The notes under the pieces: generated by a model
Told to the model about the DNA's origin: nothing
Seen by the model: only the letters and a program-made list of their open reading frames with translations
The model's database searches: none
Position numbers and translations under genes: made by a program
Assembly: GCA_944376195.1 (NCBI GenBank)
Contig: CALWBW010000015.1
Coordinates: 1 to 48,089, forward strand
Direction: 5' to 3'
Origin: an uncultured Clostridia bacterium
Lineage (GTDB): Bacteria > Bacillota > Clostridia > Oscillospirales > QAMX01
Length of the DNA stretch: 48,089 nucleotides
Part shown: one piece after another, positions 1-8,230 of the stretch
Numbering within the stretch: the stretch's first letter is position 1
How the letters are laid out: each line of letters begins with the position of its first letter

Positions 1-1
1 T

Positions 2-2299
2 GATTATTTGTACTCCGGAAATGGCTCCCATCGGATTGACGTTTCCGGCCAGCCGTATCGGGATGAACTTGCCGTAACGCAGGAGTTGTTGTTTGAACCG
101 AAGTGGGCGAAAACACCGGAAGTGCCGGATCTGCGCCCATATATGGCCGATATACGTAAGCATGTGCTGGAAGGCAAACCGGAACTTGCCGATGCGCTCA
201 TCGATCAGGCACAACGGGAAGCCGGGATGGACAAGTACATGAAATTAGATGCCAAAATTGTTTATCCGGCGGGATCTCTTCATGTACATAAGGCTTTCTG
301 GTTGACATTTTCCCGGCCGGAAACCGGAGAGACGGAAAATTATTTGCGTTGGTTGGACATGATGACCGGACTTGTCTGCACGCATTGGGAAACCAGACAG
401 GGCGTTTTTGAAAATGAGTATCTTGCGGCATATGACGGTGATTTTGTGGCTGTGCGTTGCTCGGCTCCGGAAGGCTGTTTGGATCTGGATATCGCATTGC
501 GTCTGCCCGGCGGGCCTGGTCCCTTCGGCGGTATCAGCATGGAAAAATCAACGCATACGCTCGAGAAAACACCGGAGCTTTTCAAACTGGCATTTGCCTA
601 TAATCCGGAGTTTGGCCGCAAGGGTTATGTTTCCATTCTTCGCTTTGTGCCGGATGGCGGAACCGTTTCCGTGACGGACAACGGACTTTCTGTGCGTGGG
701 GCGAACCGGCTTGTGGTTTTGGCCAAGACGGTGCGGATTGAACAGGATTTTGCTTTCGGGTGCGAAAATGCTATCGCGGAAGCGTTCCAAAAAGTCCCCG
801 TGGATTTTGACACTTATGTTGCAGGTAACCGCCGGGTTTTAGGGGAGAAAATGGATCGCTCCCATTTGAAACTGGGGAAGACGGAGGACTATGTTCTCTC
901 CGGAGAGGAATTATTGCGTCTTTCCCATAGCCGGGATGAACTGGATCCTGCGCTTATGGATAAGCTTTATGACATGGGCCGGTTCTATCAGATTATTGAT
1001 ACGGGAAAGATCCCGCCCATGTGGGGACAGCACAACATCAATACAAACTTGCAGGTCTGTGCGGGAAACAATACGGGCCTTTTTGAGGAAATGGACGTTT
1101 ATTTCCGGTATTACGAGACGAAATTCGAGGATTTCCGCACCAATGCCCAGCGTCTTTTCGGGGCGCGTGGATTGTTGGCCAGTGTGCACTGTGATTATAA
1201 CAGCGGTCTTTATTATCATTTCTCCCGCACCTATCCGCATTATTGTTGGACGGGCTGCCTGGGCTGGATTTATAATGAATTCTGGGGATACTATCTGTGT
1301 ACCGGGGATTTGCAATTCCTGAAGGAACGGGTGGTTCCGGCATTGAAGGAAATTGCGCTGTTCTTTGAGGATTATGCCTGCGACCGCGACGAAAACGGCA
1401 AAGTGATCTTCTATCCGTCTTTCTCGCCGGAGGATCCCACGCCGAATCCCGATTATGTGACGGTTACCTGTAAGAGCATCAATCCTACCCGGATCAACTC
1501 GGTGATGGATATTGCAATTTGCCGCGAGGTATTGACAAATTTGATCGACGCATGCAATACTTTGGGAATTGAGCAGGAAAATATCGCGCACTGGCAGCGC
1601 CAGCTCGAGGATTTGCCGGATTATTTGTTGGATCAGGAAGGCGGTTTAAAGGAATGGGCCTGGCCTACCATCGAGGAAAACTATAATCACCGGCATGTCT
1701 CTCATCATTACGACCTCTGGCCGGGCCGGGCCGTGACGCCTGAACTGGATCCGGAAACGGCGGAAGCGATCAAAATATCGAATCGCAAGCGTGGTCAGCA
1801 GGACGATTCTGCGCACGGGATCATCCATCGCGCGCTCTGTGCGATCCGTCTGAAAGACGTGGAAGAACTGGAACAGAACCTTTCCCAGCTGATTGGGCAT
1901 GGCTTTGTCCGCCGCAATCTGTCGACGGCGCACTTCCCGTATCGCGGGCAATTTCCGGATTTGCAGGGCGCCATGCCGGCAATTTTGCTGGAAATGTGCG
2001 TATTCTCCATGCCGGGAATCGTGGAATTCCTTCCGGCGTTGCCGGAGACATTCCCGACGGGGGAACTATCGGGCATTTGGCTGTATACCTGGGCAAAATT
2101 GGAGCATCTGAAATGGGATGCTTCCGGTGTTTGTGCAGAATTGGTTTCCCAAAAAGCGCAGACGCTCACGCTGCGTATCCGGCGTCCCGTCCAGTCGTTT
2201 ATCATAAACGGGAAGACATGGCAAATGAACGGAGATCATGTGGAGTATCCGGCTGCCGAAGGCGAACGCCTGGCGGTGGAAATCCGTTTTGCGGACTAA
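2..2299 (+). CDS. GH95-like glycoside hydrolase (alpha-L-fucosidase/galactosidase family), 5' truncated by window
   Basis: The reading frame is open at the left edge, so the N-terminus lies outside the window; about 766 residues are visible. The visible part matches the GH95 plan: a beta-sandwich region, then an (alpha/alpha)6 catalytic barrel, then a short C-terminal beta domain. The NIN/NTN asparagine cluster that helps catalysis in GH95 is seen at 1034-1048 (HNINTNLQ), the SPE motif thought to carry the general acid is at about 1424-1432, and the late region with FPYRGQFPDLQGAMPAILLE and LPALPETFPTG corresponds to the family's substrate-pocket and tail segments. The family inverts terminal alpha-L-fucose or alpha-L-galactose linkages. 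No signal peptide can be judged because the start is missing. The motifs are clearly divergent from characterised fucosidases (for example QQDDSAHG where GWS is usual), so substrate is uncertain. It is followed by a bidirectional terminator shared with metA. Confidence 0.8.
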   Translation, partial: DYLYSGNGSHRIDVSGQPYRDELAVTQELLFEPKWAKTPEVPDLRPYMADIRKHVLEGKPELADALIDQAQREAGMDKYMKLDAKIVYPAGSLHVHKAFWLTFSRPETGETENYLRWLDMMTGLVCTHWETRQGVFENEYLAAYDGDFVAVRCSAPEGCLDLDIALRLPGGPGPFGGISMEKSTHTLEKTPELFKLAFAYNPEFGRKGYVSILRFVPDGGTVSVTDNGLSVRGANRLVVLAKTVRIEQDFAFGCENAIAEAFQKVPVDFDTYVAGNRRVLGEKMDRSHLKLGKTEDYVLSGEELLRLSHSRDELDPALMDKLYDMGRFYQIIDTGKIPPMWGQHNINTNLQVCAGNNTGLFEEMDVYFRYYETKFEDFRTNAQRLFGARGLLASVHCDYNSGLYYHFSRTYPHYCWTGCLGWIYNEFWGYYLCTGDLQFLKERVVPALKEIALFFEDYACDRDENGKVIFYPSFSPEDPTPNPDYVTVTCKSINPTRINSVMDIAICREVLTNLIDACNTLGIEQENIAHWQRQLEDLPDYLLDQEGGLKEWAWPTIEENYNHRHVSHHYDLWPGRAVTPELDPETAEAIKISNRKRGQQDDSAHGIIHRALCAIRLKDVEELEQNLSQLIGHGFVRRNLSTAHFPYRGQFPDLQGAMPAILLEMCVFSMPGIVEFLPALPETFPTGELSGIWLYTWAKLEHLKWDASGVCAELVSQKAQTLTLRIRRPVQSFIINGKTWQMNGDHVEYPAAEGERLAVEIRFAD

Positions 2300-2334
2300 G
2301 CGTCGGAAACGAAAGAGAGCTGTATTTTGGAAAG

Positions 2335-2379
2335 AAAAAACCGCGGGAGAAAGTTTTAAACTTTCTCCCGCGGTTTTTT
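2335..2379. terminator. Bidirectional Rho-independent terminator between GH95 gene and metA
   Basis: A perfect 13-bp stem (2341-2353 with 2361-2373) encloses a 7-nt loop and is flanked by six A on the left and six T on the right, so it can end both converging transcripts. The metA stop codon overlaps the T/A tract at 2378-2380. Confidence 0.95.
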
Positions 2380-3292
2380 ACAGCCGTCCCAGATCAAACG
2401 GCGTAGTTTGATACACATAATAGTTCAGCCAGTTTGTAAATAACAACGTTGAATTGGAACGCCAGGTAACGGGTGGATGCATGGTTGGCACATCATTTGG
2501 GAAATAATTTACAGGGATGGCAATATCAAGCCCTTTTTCTTTGTCGCGAAAATATTCGCGGGCGAGCGTATCGGCATCATACTCCGAATGTCCGGTGACG
2601 TAAAACTCACGTCCATCCCGCCGCATTACAATATATACGCCGGCGACATCCGATTCGGAAATAATGCGGAGCTCCGGATGCTTTTCAATATCAGCGGCGC
2701 GAACTTCCGTATGGCGGGAATGCGGAGCGGAAAAATTATCGTTAAATCCGCGCAGCAGCGGTTCTTTATAGTCTAGCACACGATGCCGGAAAACGCCGAA
2801 CATCTTCTTTTCCAGCGGATATTTGGGAATACCATAACGATAATAAAGCGCTGCCTGCGCTGCCCAGCAGATATTTAAAACCGAATATACGTTTTTCTTT
2901 GCCCAGTCAAAAATCTCACAGAGTTCCGGCCAGTAGTCTACTTCCTCAAACGCCAGATTTTCAACCGGTGCGCCGGTGATGATCATGCCGTCGTATCGTT
3001 TCTCTCGAATCTGGTCGAAGGTCTTATAAAAAGAACTCAGATGCTCTTCAGACGTATTTTTGGAAATGTGACTGATCGTATAGAGTAAATCAATTTCGAT
3101 TTGCAGAGGGGTATTGGATAGCCTGCGAAGCAGCTGCGTTTCCGTCGCCACTTTGGTGGGCATCAAATTTAAGATGACAATGCGAAGCGGACGGATATCC
3201 TGCGTCATAGCGCGTTTTTCGGTCATCACAAAAATGTTTTCGCTTTCCAAAACGGCGTGCGCAGGCAAAGCGTCCGGTATTTTGATGGGCAT
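2378..3292 (-). CDS. metA: Homoserine O-acyltransferase (MetA family), probably acetyl-CoA type
   Basis: Acylates the hydroxyl of L-homoserine as the first committed step of methionine synthesis; cytoplasmic. The start chosen ([10 protein letters not shown]) is the family's usual start and has AAGGAG about 9 nt upstream, giving 304 residues, the normal length. With this numbering the nucleophile Cys142 sits in NICWAAQ and the His235/Glu237 pair in VTGHSEYD, exactly as in characterised MetA enzymes. Residue 111 is Glu (APVEN). In Bacillus cereus MetA this residue was shown to favour acetyl-CoA, while Gly gives succinyl-CoA use, so O-acetylhomoserine is the likely product. It is monocistronic, with a good promoter upstream and a shared terminator downstream. 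I saw no SAM riboswitch or T-box in the short leader. Confidence 0.95.
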   Translation of the reverse strand: MPIKIPDALPAHAVLESENIFVMTEKRAMTQDIRPLRIVILNLMPTKVATETQLLRRLSNTPLQIEIDLLYTISHISKNTSEEHLSSFYKTFDQIREKRYDGMIITGAPVENLAFEEVDYWPELCEIFDWAKKNVYSVLNICWAAQAALYYRYGIPKYPLEKKMFGVFRHRVLDYKEPLLRGFNDNFSAPHSRHTEVRAADIEKHPELRIISESDVAGVYIVMRRDGREFYVTGHSEYDADTLAREYFRDKEKGLDIAIPVNYFPNDVPTMHPPVTWRSNSTLLFTNWLNYYVYQTTPFDLGRL

Positions 3293-3334
3293 ATTCACAG
3301 TCTCCTTGTATTTTACAGGATTCACTTAAAAAAT

Positions 3335-3363
3335 ATTGTATCATAAATACAGGTTGCATGCAA
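3335..3363 (-). promoter_or_regulatory. Predicted sigma-A promoter of metA
   Basis: On the minus strand TTGCAT (3363-3358) is separated by exactly 17 bp from TACAAT (3340-3335). The predicted start lies about 35 nt before the metA start codon. Confidence 0.7.
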
Positions 3364-3397
3364 GCCTTCGGAAACGGGCTTCTTGTAGGAATAGATA

Positions 3398-3426
3398 TTT
3401 ACCAAAAGACTGATTTTTGTTATAAT
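3398..3426 (+). promoter_or_regulatory. Predicted promoter of the SEDS (RodA/FtsW) gene
   Basis: TTTACC (3398-3403), 17 bp, then a perfect TATAAT (3421-3426). The -35 box is weak. The -10 box ends only 4 nt before the first ATG of the downstream frame at 3431, which argues for a later start codon. Confidence 0.5.
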
Positions 3427-3430
3427 ACTT

Positions 3431-4588
3431 ATGGACCCGGAAAGGTTGTCTGATCGTGTGAAAAAAGCTTTTTCTGCAATTCGGCAGTATGTGCATCAAA
3501 CGGATAAGCTGCTCTTGTTTTTCTGCCTGTTGGCGAGCGCATACGGCGTTGCCCTGATTTACAGCGCGACGTACAGTTATCATACCGCGCAATATGTCGA
3601 CACACAGGTGATGGCAATCGCGCTCGGGGTAGTCGGATATCTGGCAGCGGCGGCTTTTGATACGCGCAGTCTTGCGCGGTTTTATATACCGTTGTTTGCC
3701 TGCAATCTGCTGCTTTTGGGAAGCCTGTATTTCTGGGGCGTCGGAGAAGGAAATCGGAGTTGGATCCGGTTTGGTGGAATAGGCGTGCAGCCTGCGGAAA
3801 TTGGGAAAATTGTGTTTGTCATTTCATTTGCCGGACATCTTGCCGCTTCCCGGGAAAAGGGAATGCGTGTGCGGGATGTGGCTGCACTTGTTGCGCATGC
3901 CGGCGTGGTGTGCCTTTTTGTCATCTGTTTTTCCCGAGATGACGGGATGACGCTGGCCTTCTTATTTATTGCGCTGTTTATGGCGTTTGCGTCCGGCGTG
4001 CGCTGTTCCTGGTTTTTGGCAGGAGGGATCCTCGTGCTTGCTGCAATGCCTCTGGCTTGGACATTTTTGTTTGATTCCTATCAACGGGAGAGAATTTTGG
4101 CCGTTTTTTCTCCGGAAGCGTATCCGGATACGGCGTATCAGGCTTTGCAAACCACCCATGCAATTGCCTCCGGCGGATTGACAGGGCGAGGATTTTTGCA
4201 GGGAACGCAGACGCAGTACAGCCTGATTCCAACCAAGCATACCGATTCCATCATAGCTGTGGCAGGGGAAGAATTGGGATTTGTAGGATGTGCTGTGGTG
4301 ATCTTTCTCCTGGGACTGATCATTGCGCGCTGTATTGCGACGGCACTCCGCGCCACGGACAGCGTTCAAGCGTTAATTGCGTCCGGAATTGCAGGAATGT
4401 TGATTTTTCAAACGGTTTTAAATATCGGAATGAACATGGGGTTGTTGCCGGTGGTCGGATTGACATTGCCGTTTTTCAGCTATGGCGGCACCAGTGTTGT
4501 GACCATGTATGTCGCGATGGGAATCACGGCGGGCATACGCCGTGTGGAACGGAAAGAAAAGAAAAGAGAAAAGGGGAGTATTCTATGA
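3431..4588 (+). CDS. RodA/FtsW/SpoVE family peptidoglycan polymerase (SEDS glycosyltransferase)
   Basis: SEDS proteins polymerise lipid II into glycan strands in the membrane, working with a class B PBP. The 385-residue frame has about ten hydrophobic segments and the family signature near residues 235-285: SGGLTGRGFLQGTQ followed by PTKHTDSIIAVAGEELGF, whose Asp matches the essential Asp of RodA. The C-terminal LPFFSYGGTSVV segment is also typical. The overall look is closer to RodA than FtsW, but I cannot separate the paralogues. The first ATG (3431) lies almost at the predicted transcription start; GTG at 3458, 13 nt after GGAAAGG, is a serious alternative start. No PBP2 gene is adjacent. 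The last codon overlaps the next gene by 4 nt (ATGA at 4585-4588), implying translational coupling with the dehydrogenase. Confidence 0.85.
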   Translation: MDPERLSDRVKKAFSAIRQYVHQTDKLLLFFCLLASAYGVALIYSATYSYHTAQYVDTQVMAIALGVVGYLAAAAFDTRSLARFYIPLFACNLLLLGSLYFWGVGEGNRSWIRFGGIGVQPAEIGKIVFVISFAGHLAASREKGMRVRDVAALVAHAGVVCLFVICFSRDDGMTLAFLFIALFMAFASGVRCSWFLAGGILVLAAMPLAWTFLFDSYQRERILAVFSPEAYPDTAYQALQTTHAIASGGLTGRGFLQGTQTQYSLIPTKHTDSIIAVAGEELGFVGCAVVIFLLGLIIARCIATALRATDSVQALIASGIAGMLIFQTVLNIGMNMGLLPVVGLTLPFFSYGGTSVVTMYVAMGITAGIRRVERKEKKREKGSIL

Positions 4589-5547
4589 AAAAGATTGTGG
4601 TTTTGTCGCAGTTTAATGAAGCTTGCCGAGATATTCTTGCGCAGGCGGCCGAGGGTGCAGAGCTGATTTTTTCCTCTGCGGAGGAGGCAGACGCCACGCT
4701 TTTAGCGGATGCCGGCATGATTGTCGGACCTGTGGCACCGGAACTTCTGCCGAGCGCCAAGAAACTGGAGGTGCTGCAGCTTCAGTCTGCTGGCGCAGAT
4801 GCTTACATAAAACCGGGCGTCTTGCCCGAGACGGTGGACCTCTGTAACGCTACCGGTGCGTATGGCCTGGCTGTTGCGGAGCATCTGTTTGCTGGGATTT
4901 TAGCTGTCATGAAAAAATTGCATCGATATCGTGACAATCAGCGAGAATTGGTCTGGAAGGGACTGGGACTTGTCGGTACGATGCTGGGCGCCACGGTTTT
5001 AATTATCGGGCCGGGCGATATCGGCGGAACGCTTGCCGTGATGTGTCGGGCGTTGGGCGCCCATATCATCTGTGTGCGCCGCCGTCGGACCGAAAAACCA
5101 GATTTTGCGGATGAAGTGTATACAACGGAAGAACTGGATGCGGTTTTGCCGCGTGCGGATATCGTTGCCCTTGCAGTCCCCGGTTCACCGGAAACGGTGC
5201 ATCTGCTCTCTCGGGAACGGATCGCGTTATTGAAAGACGGTGTCATTGTGGCAAATGGCGGCCGTGGTACTGCGATTGACACAGATGCGCTGGCGGAGGC
5301 CATGGACAGCGGGAAGGTCGGTTACGCGTTTCTTGACGTGACGGATCCGGAACCGCTGCCGCCGGAACATCCGCTCTGGAAAAAGCCCGATGTTTTTATC
5401 ACACCGCATGTTGCGGGTGGGTACAATATGATTGAAACGCAGTTCCGTATCGCGCGTGTGGTGGCAAAAAATATTCGGCATTATCTGGCCGGCGAGCCAC
5501 GGGAGAACATTGTGGATCGGAAAACGGGATACCGGAAACCGAAGTAA
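4585..5547 (+). CDS. D-isomer specific 2-hydroxyacid dehydrogenase family protein
   Basis: A 320-residue NAD(P)-dependent oxidoreductase of the 2-hydroxyacid dehydrogenase superfamily, interconverting a 2-keto acid and the D-2-hydroxy acid. The Rossmann motif is GPGDIG near residue 145. The catalytic set is complete: Arg in NGGRG, Glu in DVTDPEPLP and His in ITPHVAGG. The order, with an N-terminal substrate lobe, central nucleotide lobe and return to the first lobe, is that of the family, close to the glyoxylate/hydroxypyruvate reductase or phosphoglycerate dehydrogenase-like groups; no ACT domain is present, so it is not a full-length SerA. The start is fixed by GGGGAG upstream and by the ATGA overlap with the preceding SEDS gene. 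The pairing of a cell-wall polymerase with this enzyme has no obvious metabolic logic. The exact substrate is not predictable. Confidence 0.9.
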   Translation: MKKIVVLSQFNEACRDILAQAAEGAELIFSSAEEADATLLADAGMIVGPVAPELLPSAKKLEVLQLQSAGADAYIKPGVLPETVDLCNATGAYGLAVAEHLFAGILAVMKKLHRYRDNQRELVWKGLGLVGTMLGATVLIIGPGDIGGTLAVMCRALGAHIICVRRRRTEKPDFADEVYTTEELDAVLPRADIVALAVPGSPETVHLLSRERIALLKDGVIVANGGRGTAIDTDALAEAMDSGKVGYAFLDVTDPEPLPPEHPLWKKPDVFITPHVAGGYNMIETQFRIARVVAKNIRHYLAGEPRENIVDRKTGYRKPK

Positions 5548-5554
5548 ACGAAAA

Positions 5555-5590
5555 AAGCCTTTCCCCGGAATTTTTGCCGGGGAAAGGCTT
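5555..5590. terminator. Bidirectional terminator, 2-hydroxyacid dehydrogenase / DUF3737
   Basis: Perfect 14-bp stem (5555-5568 with 5577-5590) with an 8-nt loop. A-rich sequence precedes it and T-rich sequence follows, and it lies between convergent genes. Confidence 0.9.
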
Positions 5591-5611
5591 TGCTTATTTG
5601 CCCAAATGCGT

Positions 5612-6466
5612 TTAGTTTTCAGAAGCGCGGAGAATCACTTCTCCGGTACATTCCATAACTGGATCGTCATGAATAATTTCTCCTACACTGTCGGCGACAA
5701 TTTTACCGGAACGCGGGTTTTTCACAGAGAGAATATGTCCGCGCACATCAGCGTCAACGTCGGAGTATTCAAAGGAAAGATCTGTGCCTTCCATCCGGCA
5801 GTTCACAAGCTTCAAATTTTTGCAGTAACATAGGGGCTGGGTCCCGGAAATTTCACAGTTAATCAGAGTTAATCCGTCGGAGAACCAGCCCAGATATTCG
5901 CCTTTTACGACAGAATCTATGACGGTAACCCCTTCGCTGTGCCAGAACGCGTCTTTCGTATCCAAAATGGAGTTTCGAATGGTCATATTTTTGATATACT
6001 GGAATGAATATTTTCCCTTCATGCGCAGATGGTCGATTGTGACGTCCCGGCTTTCAAACAGAAAATATTCCGATTCCATCTCTGAATCTTCGATGGTAAC
6101 GCCTCTGCATTTCCAACCGAACTCCGGGGAGTGCACAATAGAGTGCAGGATCTGCGTGTCGTCGCATTCGCGAAGGCATTTTACGCCGTCAATCTTGCAA
6201 TGGTCAAGAATGCCATGTTCCGCATACCAAATCGGCGCACGGGTTTTGTCGTCCATCGAGGATTCCAAAAGCGTATATCCCTTTGCATGCCACAGGGGAT
6301 ACCGAAGGGAAAAAGTACAGTTTTTAACAATCACGTCGCGGCATTCTTTTAAAACGGATTCGCCATCAGCCGGACCGGCAAAGGTACAGCCAGTGACCTC
6401 GGCATGTTGTATGGCATAAAGCGAGCGTTCCGCGTCAAAGGTTTTGTTTGCAATGACAGTATTCAT
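5612..6466 (-). CDS. DUF3737 family protein (right-handed beta-helix)
   Basis: 284 residues. The protein is built of repeated short strands of the type 'x-I-x-N/D-C/S-x-F/M-x-x-x-Y/W', rich in Trp, Phe and Cys at regular places (for example LWHAKG, FGWKCRG, FWHSEG, LGWFSDG), which is the signature of DUF3737 right-handed parallel beta-helix proteins related in fold to pectate lyase-like helices. No signal peptide or membrane segment is present, so it is probably cytoplasmic. The function of the family is unknown; some members occur beside sugar-processing genes. The start MNTVIANKTF has AAAGGA about 10 nt upstream; an upstream in-frame extension begins in a region without a ribosome binding site and was discarded. 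Downstream on the same strand from mntR, but 274 bp away, with the structured element at 6626-6705 in between. Confidence 0.85.
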   Translation of the reverse strand: MNTVIANKTFDAERSLYAIQHAEVTGCTFAGPADGESVLKECRDVIVKNCTFSLRYPLWHAKGYTLLESSMDDKTRAPIWYAEHGILDHCKIDGVKCLRECDDTQILHSIVHSPEFGWKCRGVTIEDSEMESEYFLFESRDVTIDHLRMKGKYSFQYIKNMTIRNSILDTKDAFWHSEGVTVIDSVVKGEYLGWFSDGLTLINCEISGTQPLCYCKNLKLVNCRMEGTDLSFEYSDVDADVRGHILSVKNPRSGKIVADSVGEIIHDDPVMECTGEVILRASEN

Positions 6467-6574
6467 GAACCTTGCATCCTTTCTTTTACCGGTATACCGG
6501 CCATATATTGTATAGATTTCATTATACGACAGAATTGAAATAAAATCCAGAGGGGAATCGAAAAACCAAAGCAG

Positions 6575-6734
6575 GAAGGTTCTCTGAGAAAAGGCGTGAT
6601 GGCAACAAACAGGAAAGGATTTTTCTTCCAATACGACCGGCCCTCAGACACACACAAAGACCACCTGACAGGATTCTTCACCTGTTGGTGGCCTTTGTAT
6701 TGGAAATATGACTGAAGTTCTCTGTGAAAAGAGC
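6575..6734 (+). repeat. Imperfect direct repeat flanking the hairpin element
   Basis: GAAGGTTCTCTGAGAAAAG near 6575-6593 recurs as GAAGTTCTCTGTGAAAAG at 6714-6731, differing by one deleted base and one substitution. The copies bracket the nested hairpin at 6626-6705. Confidence 0.45.
6626..6705 (-). ncRNA. Candidate structured RNA element (nested hairpin) between mntR and the DUF3737 gene
   Basis: An outer perfect 9-bp inverted repeat (TTCCAATAC at 6626-6634 with GTATTGGAA at 6697-6705) encloses an inner hairpin of about 14 pairs (6656-6672 with 6681-6696, loop of 8 nt) and a 21-nt unpaired segment. One inner pair is G-U when read from the minus strand but A-C when read from the plus strand, which favours minus-strand RNA. 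No run of T follows either side, so it is not an ordinary terminator. It matches no RNA family that I recognise. Confidence 0.45.
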
Positions 6735-6740
6735 ACCCTC

Positions 6741-7118
6741 TCATGGTTCCTGTAACCGGGCGGCAACGTGCGTTTTAAACGCTTCAAATGTCTCCTCGCT
6801 GATGACATGTTCAATTCGACAGGCGTCTTCCGCGGCAACAACCGGGTCTACGCCGAGTGCTGTCAGCCAGTCAGACAAAAGCGTATGACGTTCGTACATT
6901 TTTTCCGCAATCACGCGGCCTTTTTCCAACAGGGTGATATATCCCTCCGGATCGACCTCGATATAACCATTGGTACGCAGATTTTTCATGGCTACGCTGA
7001 CGCTTGGCTTGGAATAGGAAAGCTCGCTTGCAATATCAATGGAACGGACTTTTCCAAGCCGTTTGCTTAAGATTAAAATGGTTTCCAGATAATTTTCCGC
7101 AGATTCATGGATTTTCAT
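6741..7118 (-). CDS. mntR: MntR/DtxR-family metal-dependent transcriptional regulator
   Basis: 125 residues: an N-terminal winged helix (about residues 1-65) and a short C-terminal dimerisation helix region, without the SH3 domain of long DtxR/IdeR proteins, so of MntR length. The metal-site residues of MntR can be matched: acidic residues in HESAENYLE near the start, His in YERHTLL, and Glu/His in CRIEHVIS. Such proteins repress manganese or iron uptake genes when metal is bound. No transporter gene is in the window, so its targets are elsewhere. AGGTGA precedes the start by about 6 nt. It lies 44 bp after queA on the same strand and is probably transcribed with it. Confidence 0.85.
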   Translation of the reverse strand: MKIHESAENYLETILILSKRLGKVRSIDIASELSYSKPSVSVAMKNLRTNGYIEVDPEGYITLLEKGRVIAEKMYERHTLLSDWLTALGVDPVVAAEDACRIEHVISEETFEAFKTHVAARLQEP

Positions 7119-7162
7119 GGGATTTCACCTCGCTTTCCTGGATCGGGAATTTAAGGGCTTGC

Positions 7163-8182
7163 TCATAAAATCAACATGGCGTCCCCAAAGGAGAAAAACC
7201 GGTAACGTTCCTTTACAGCTTCCCGGTAGGCTTGCATGGTATGTTCATATCCGGCAAAGGCACTGACCAGCATAATGAGCGTACTCTCGGGCAGATGAAA
7301 ATTGGTAATCAGCCCATCAATTGCACGGAACCGGTATCCGGGATAGATAAAAATGTTTGTCCAACCGGAAGCGGCGGGAATGACGCCGTGTTCGTCCGCA
7401 ACGGATTCCAATGTACGAGTCGACGTCGTGCCGACGCTGATGATCCGCCCGCCGGCGGCCCGTGCGGCATTGATGGTAGCGGCTGCCTGCAAAGGGACCT
7501 CGTAATATTCGGAGTGCATGACGTGTTCCGTAATTTCTTCCGCCTTAACAGGACGGAACGTGCCAAGCCCTACATGGAGCGTAATACGCGCAATGTGAAT
7601 GCCCATATCCTCCAGCTTGGTCAAAAGTTCCTGCGTGAAGTGAAACCCTGCCGTGGGCGCGGCGGCAGAACCGGGATTTTTGGAATAAACGGTTTGATAC
7701 CGGGAGGGATCGTCCAACTCCTGCGTAATATAGGGAGGGAGAGGCATTCTGCCTAATCGCTCCAGAACTTCCATAAAAATGCCGTCGTAAGAAAAGTGAA
7801 TAATCCGGTTTCCCGTCTCCGTCACACCCTGAATTTCCGCAGTGAGCTCATCTCCAAAGCGCAGGCGCGCACCCTCCCGCGTACGTTTGCCGGGACGTGT
7901 AATACATTCCCAATCTTCCCCCCGCTGCGTCAAAAGCAGGACTTCGACCGGGCTGCCCGTTTTCTCGGAGACACCGATCAGGCGTGCCGGGATGACACGG
8001 GATTCATTGATGACCAGGCAATCTCCGGGACGCAGATATTCGGGAAGATCGTGAAAATGGCGATGTGTGATGGAACCGTCTAAACGTCCCAGTACCATCA
8101 TGCGGGATGCGTCACGCTGTAAAAGAGGAGTTTGCGCGATCAATTCTTCAGGAAGATCATAATAAAAATCAGAGCGTTTCAT
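7163..8182 (-). CDS. queA: S-adenosylmethionine:tRNA ribosyltransferase-isomerase
   Basis: QueA moves the ribosyl part of SAM to 7-aminomethyl-7-deazaguanine in tRNA, making epoxyqueuosine. The 339 residues have the usual length and hallmarks: [17 protein letters not shown] at the start, [11 protein letters not shown] near residue 60, [10 protein letters not shown] near 175, [13 protein letters not shown] near 200, and [14 protein letters not shown] near the C-terminus. The start agrees with the family, but no Shine-Dalgarno sequence lies at the normal distance. The only good one (GGAAAGGAG, 8223-8215) is 32 nt upstream, beyond a GC-rich hairpin. The gene follows a SpoIID-like gene (49 bp) and precedes mntR (44 bp). 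The partner tgt is about 5 kb away on the other strand. Confidence 0.96.
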   Translation of the reverse strand: MKRSDFYYDLPEELIAQTPLLQRDASRMMVLGRLDGSITHRHFHDLPEYLRPGDCLVINESRVIPARLIGVSEKTGSPVEVLLLTQRGEDWECITRPGKRTREGARLRFGDELTAEIQGVTETGNRIIHFSYDGIFMEVLERLGRMPLPPYITQELDDPSRYQTVYSKNPGSAAAPTAGFHFTQELLTKLEDMGIHIARITLHVGLGTFRPVKAEEITEHVMHSEYYEVPLQAAATINAARAAGGRIISVGTTSTRTLESVADEHGVIPAASGWTNIFIYPGYRFRAIDGLITNFHLPESTLIMLVSAFAGYEHTMQAYREAVKERYRFFSFGDAMLIL

Positions 8183-8188
8183 TTAGAT

Positions 8189-8220
8189 AAAAACGCCCGT
8201 GGGACGCACGGGCGCTCCTT
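8189..8220 (-). promoter_or_regulatory. Terminator-like hairpin between spoIID-like gene and queA, possibly repositioning the queA ribosome binding site
   Basis: Minus strand: AAGGAG (8220-8215), then an 8-bp GC stem (8214-8207 with 8201-8194, loop 5 nt), then five T (8193-8189), then ATCTAA and the queA ATG at 8182. It has the form of an intrinsic terminator, but no promoter fits before queA. Folding would leave AAGGAG about 11 nt from the start codon. Confidence 0.65.
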
Positions 8221-8230
8221 TCCGTTATTT

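Noticed and set aside
3293..3430. SAM riboswitch or T-box upstream of metA
   Set aside because: The predicted leader is about 35 nt and holds none of the conserved elements.
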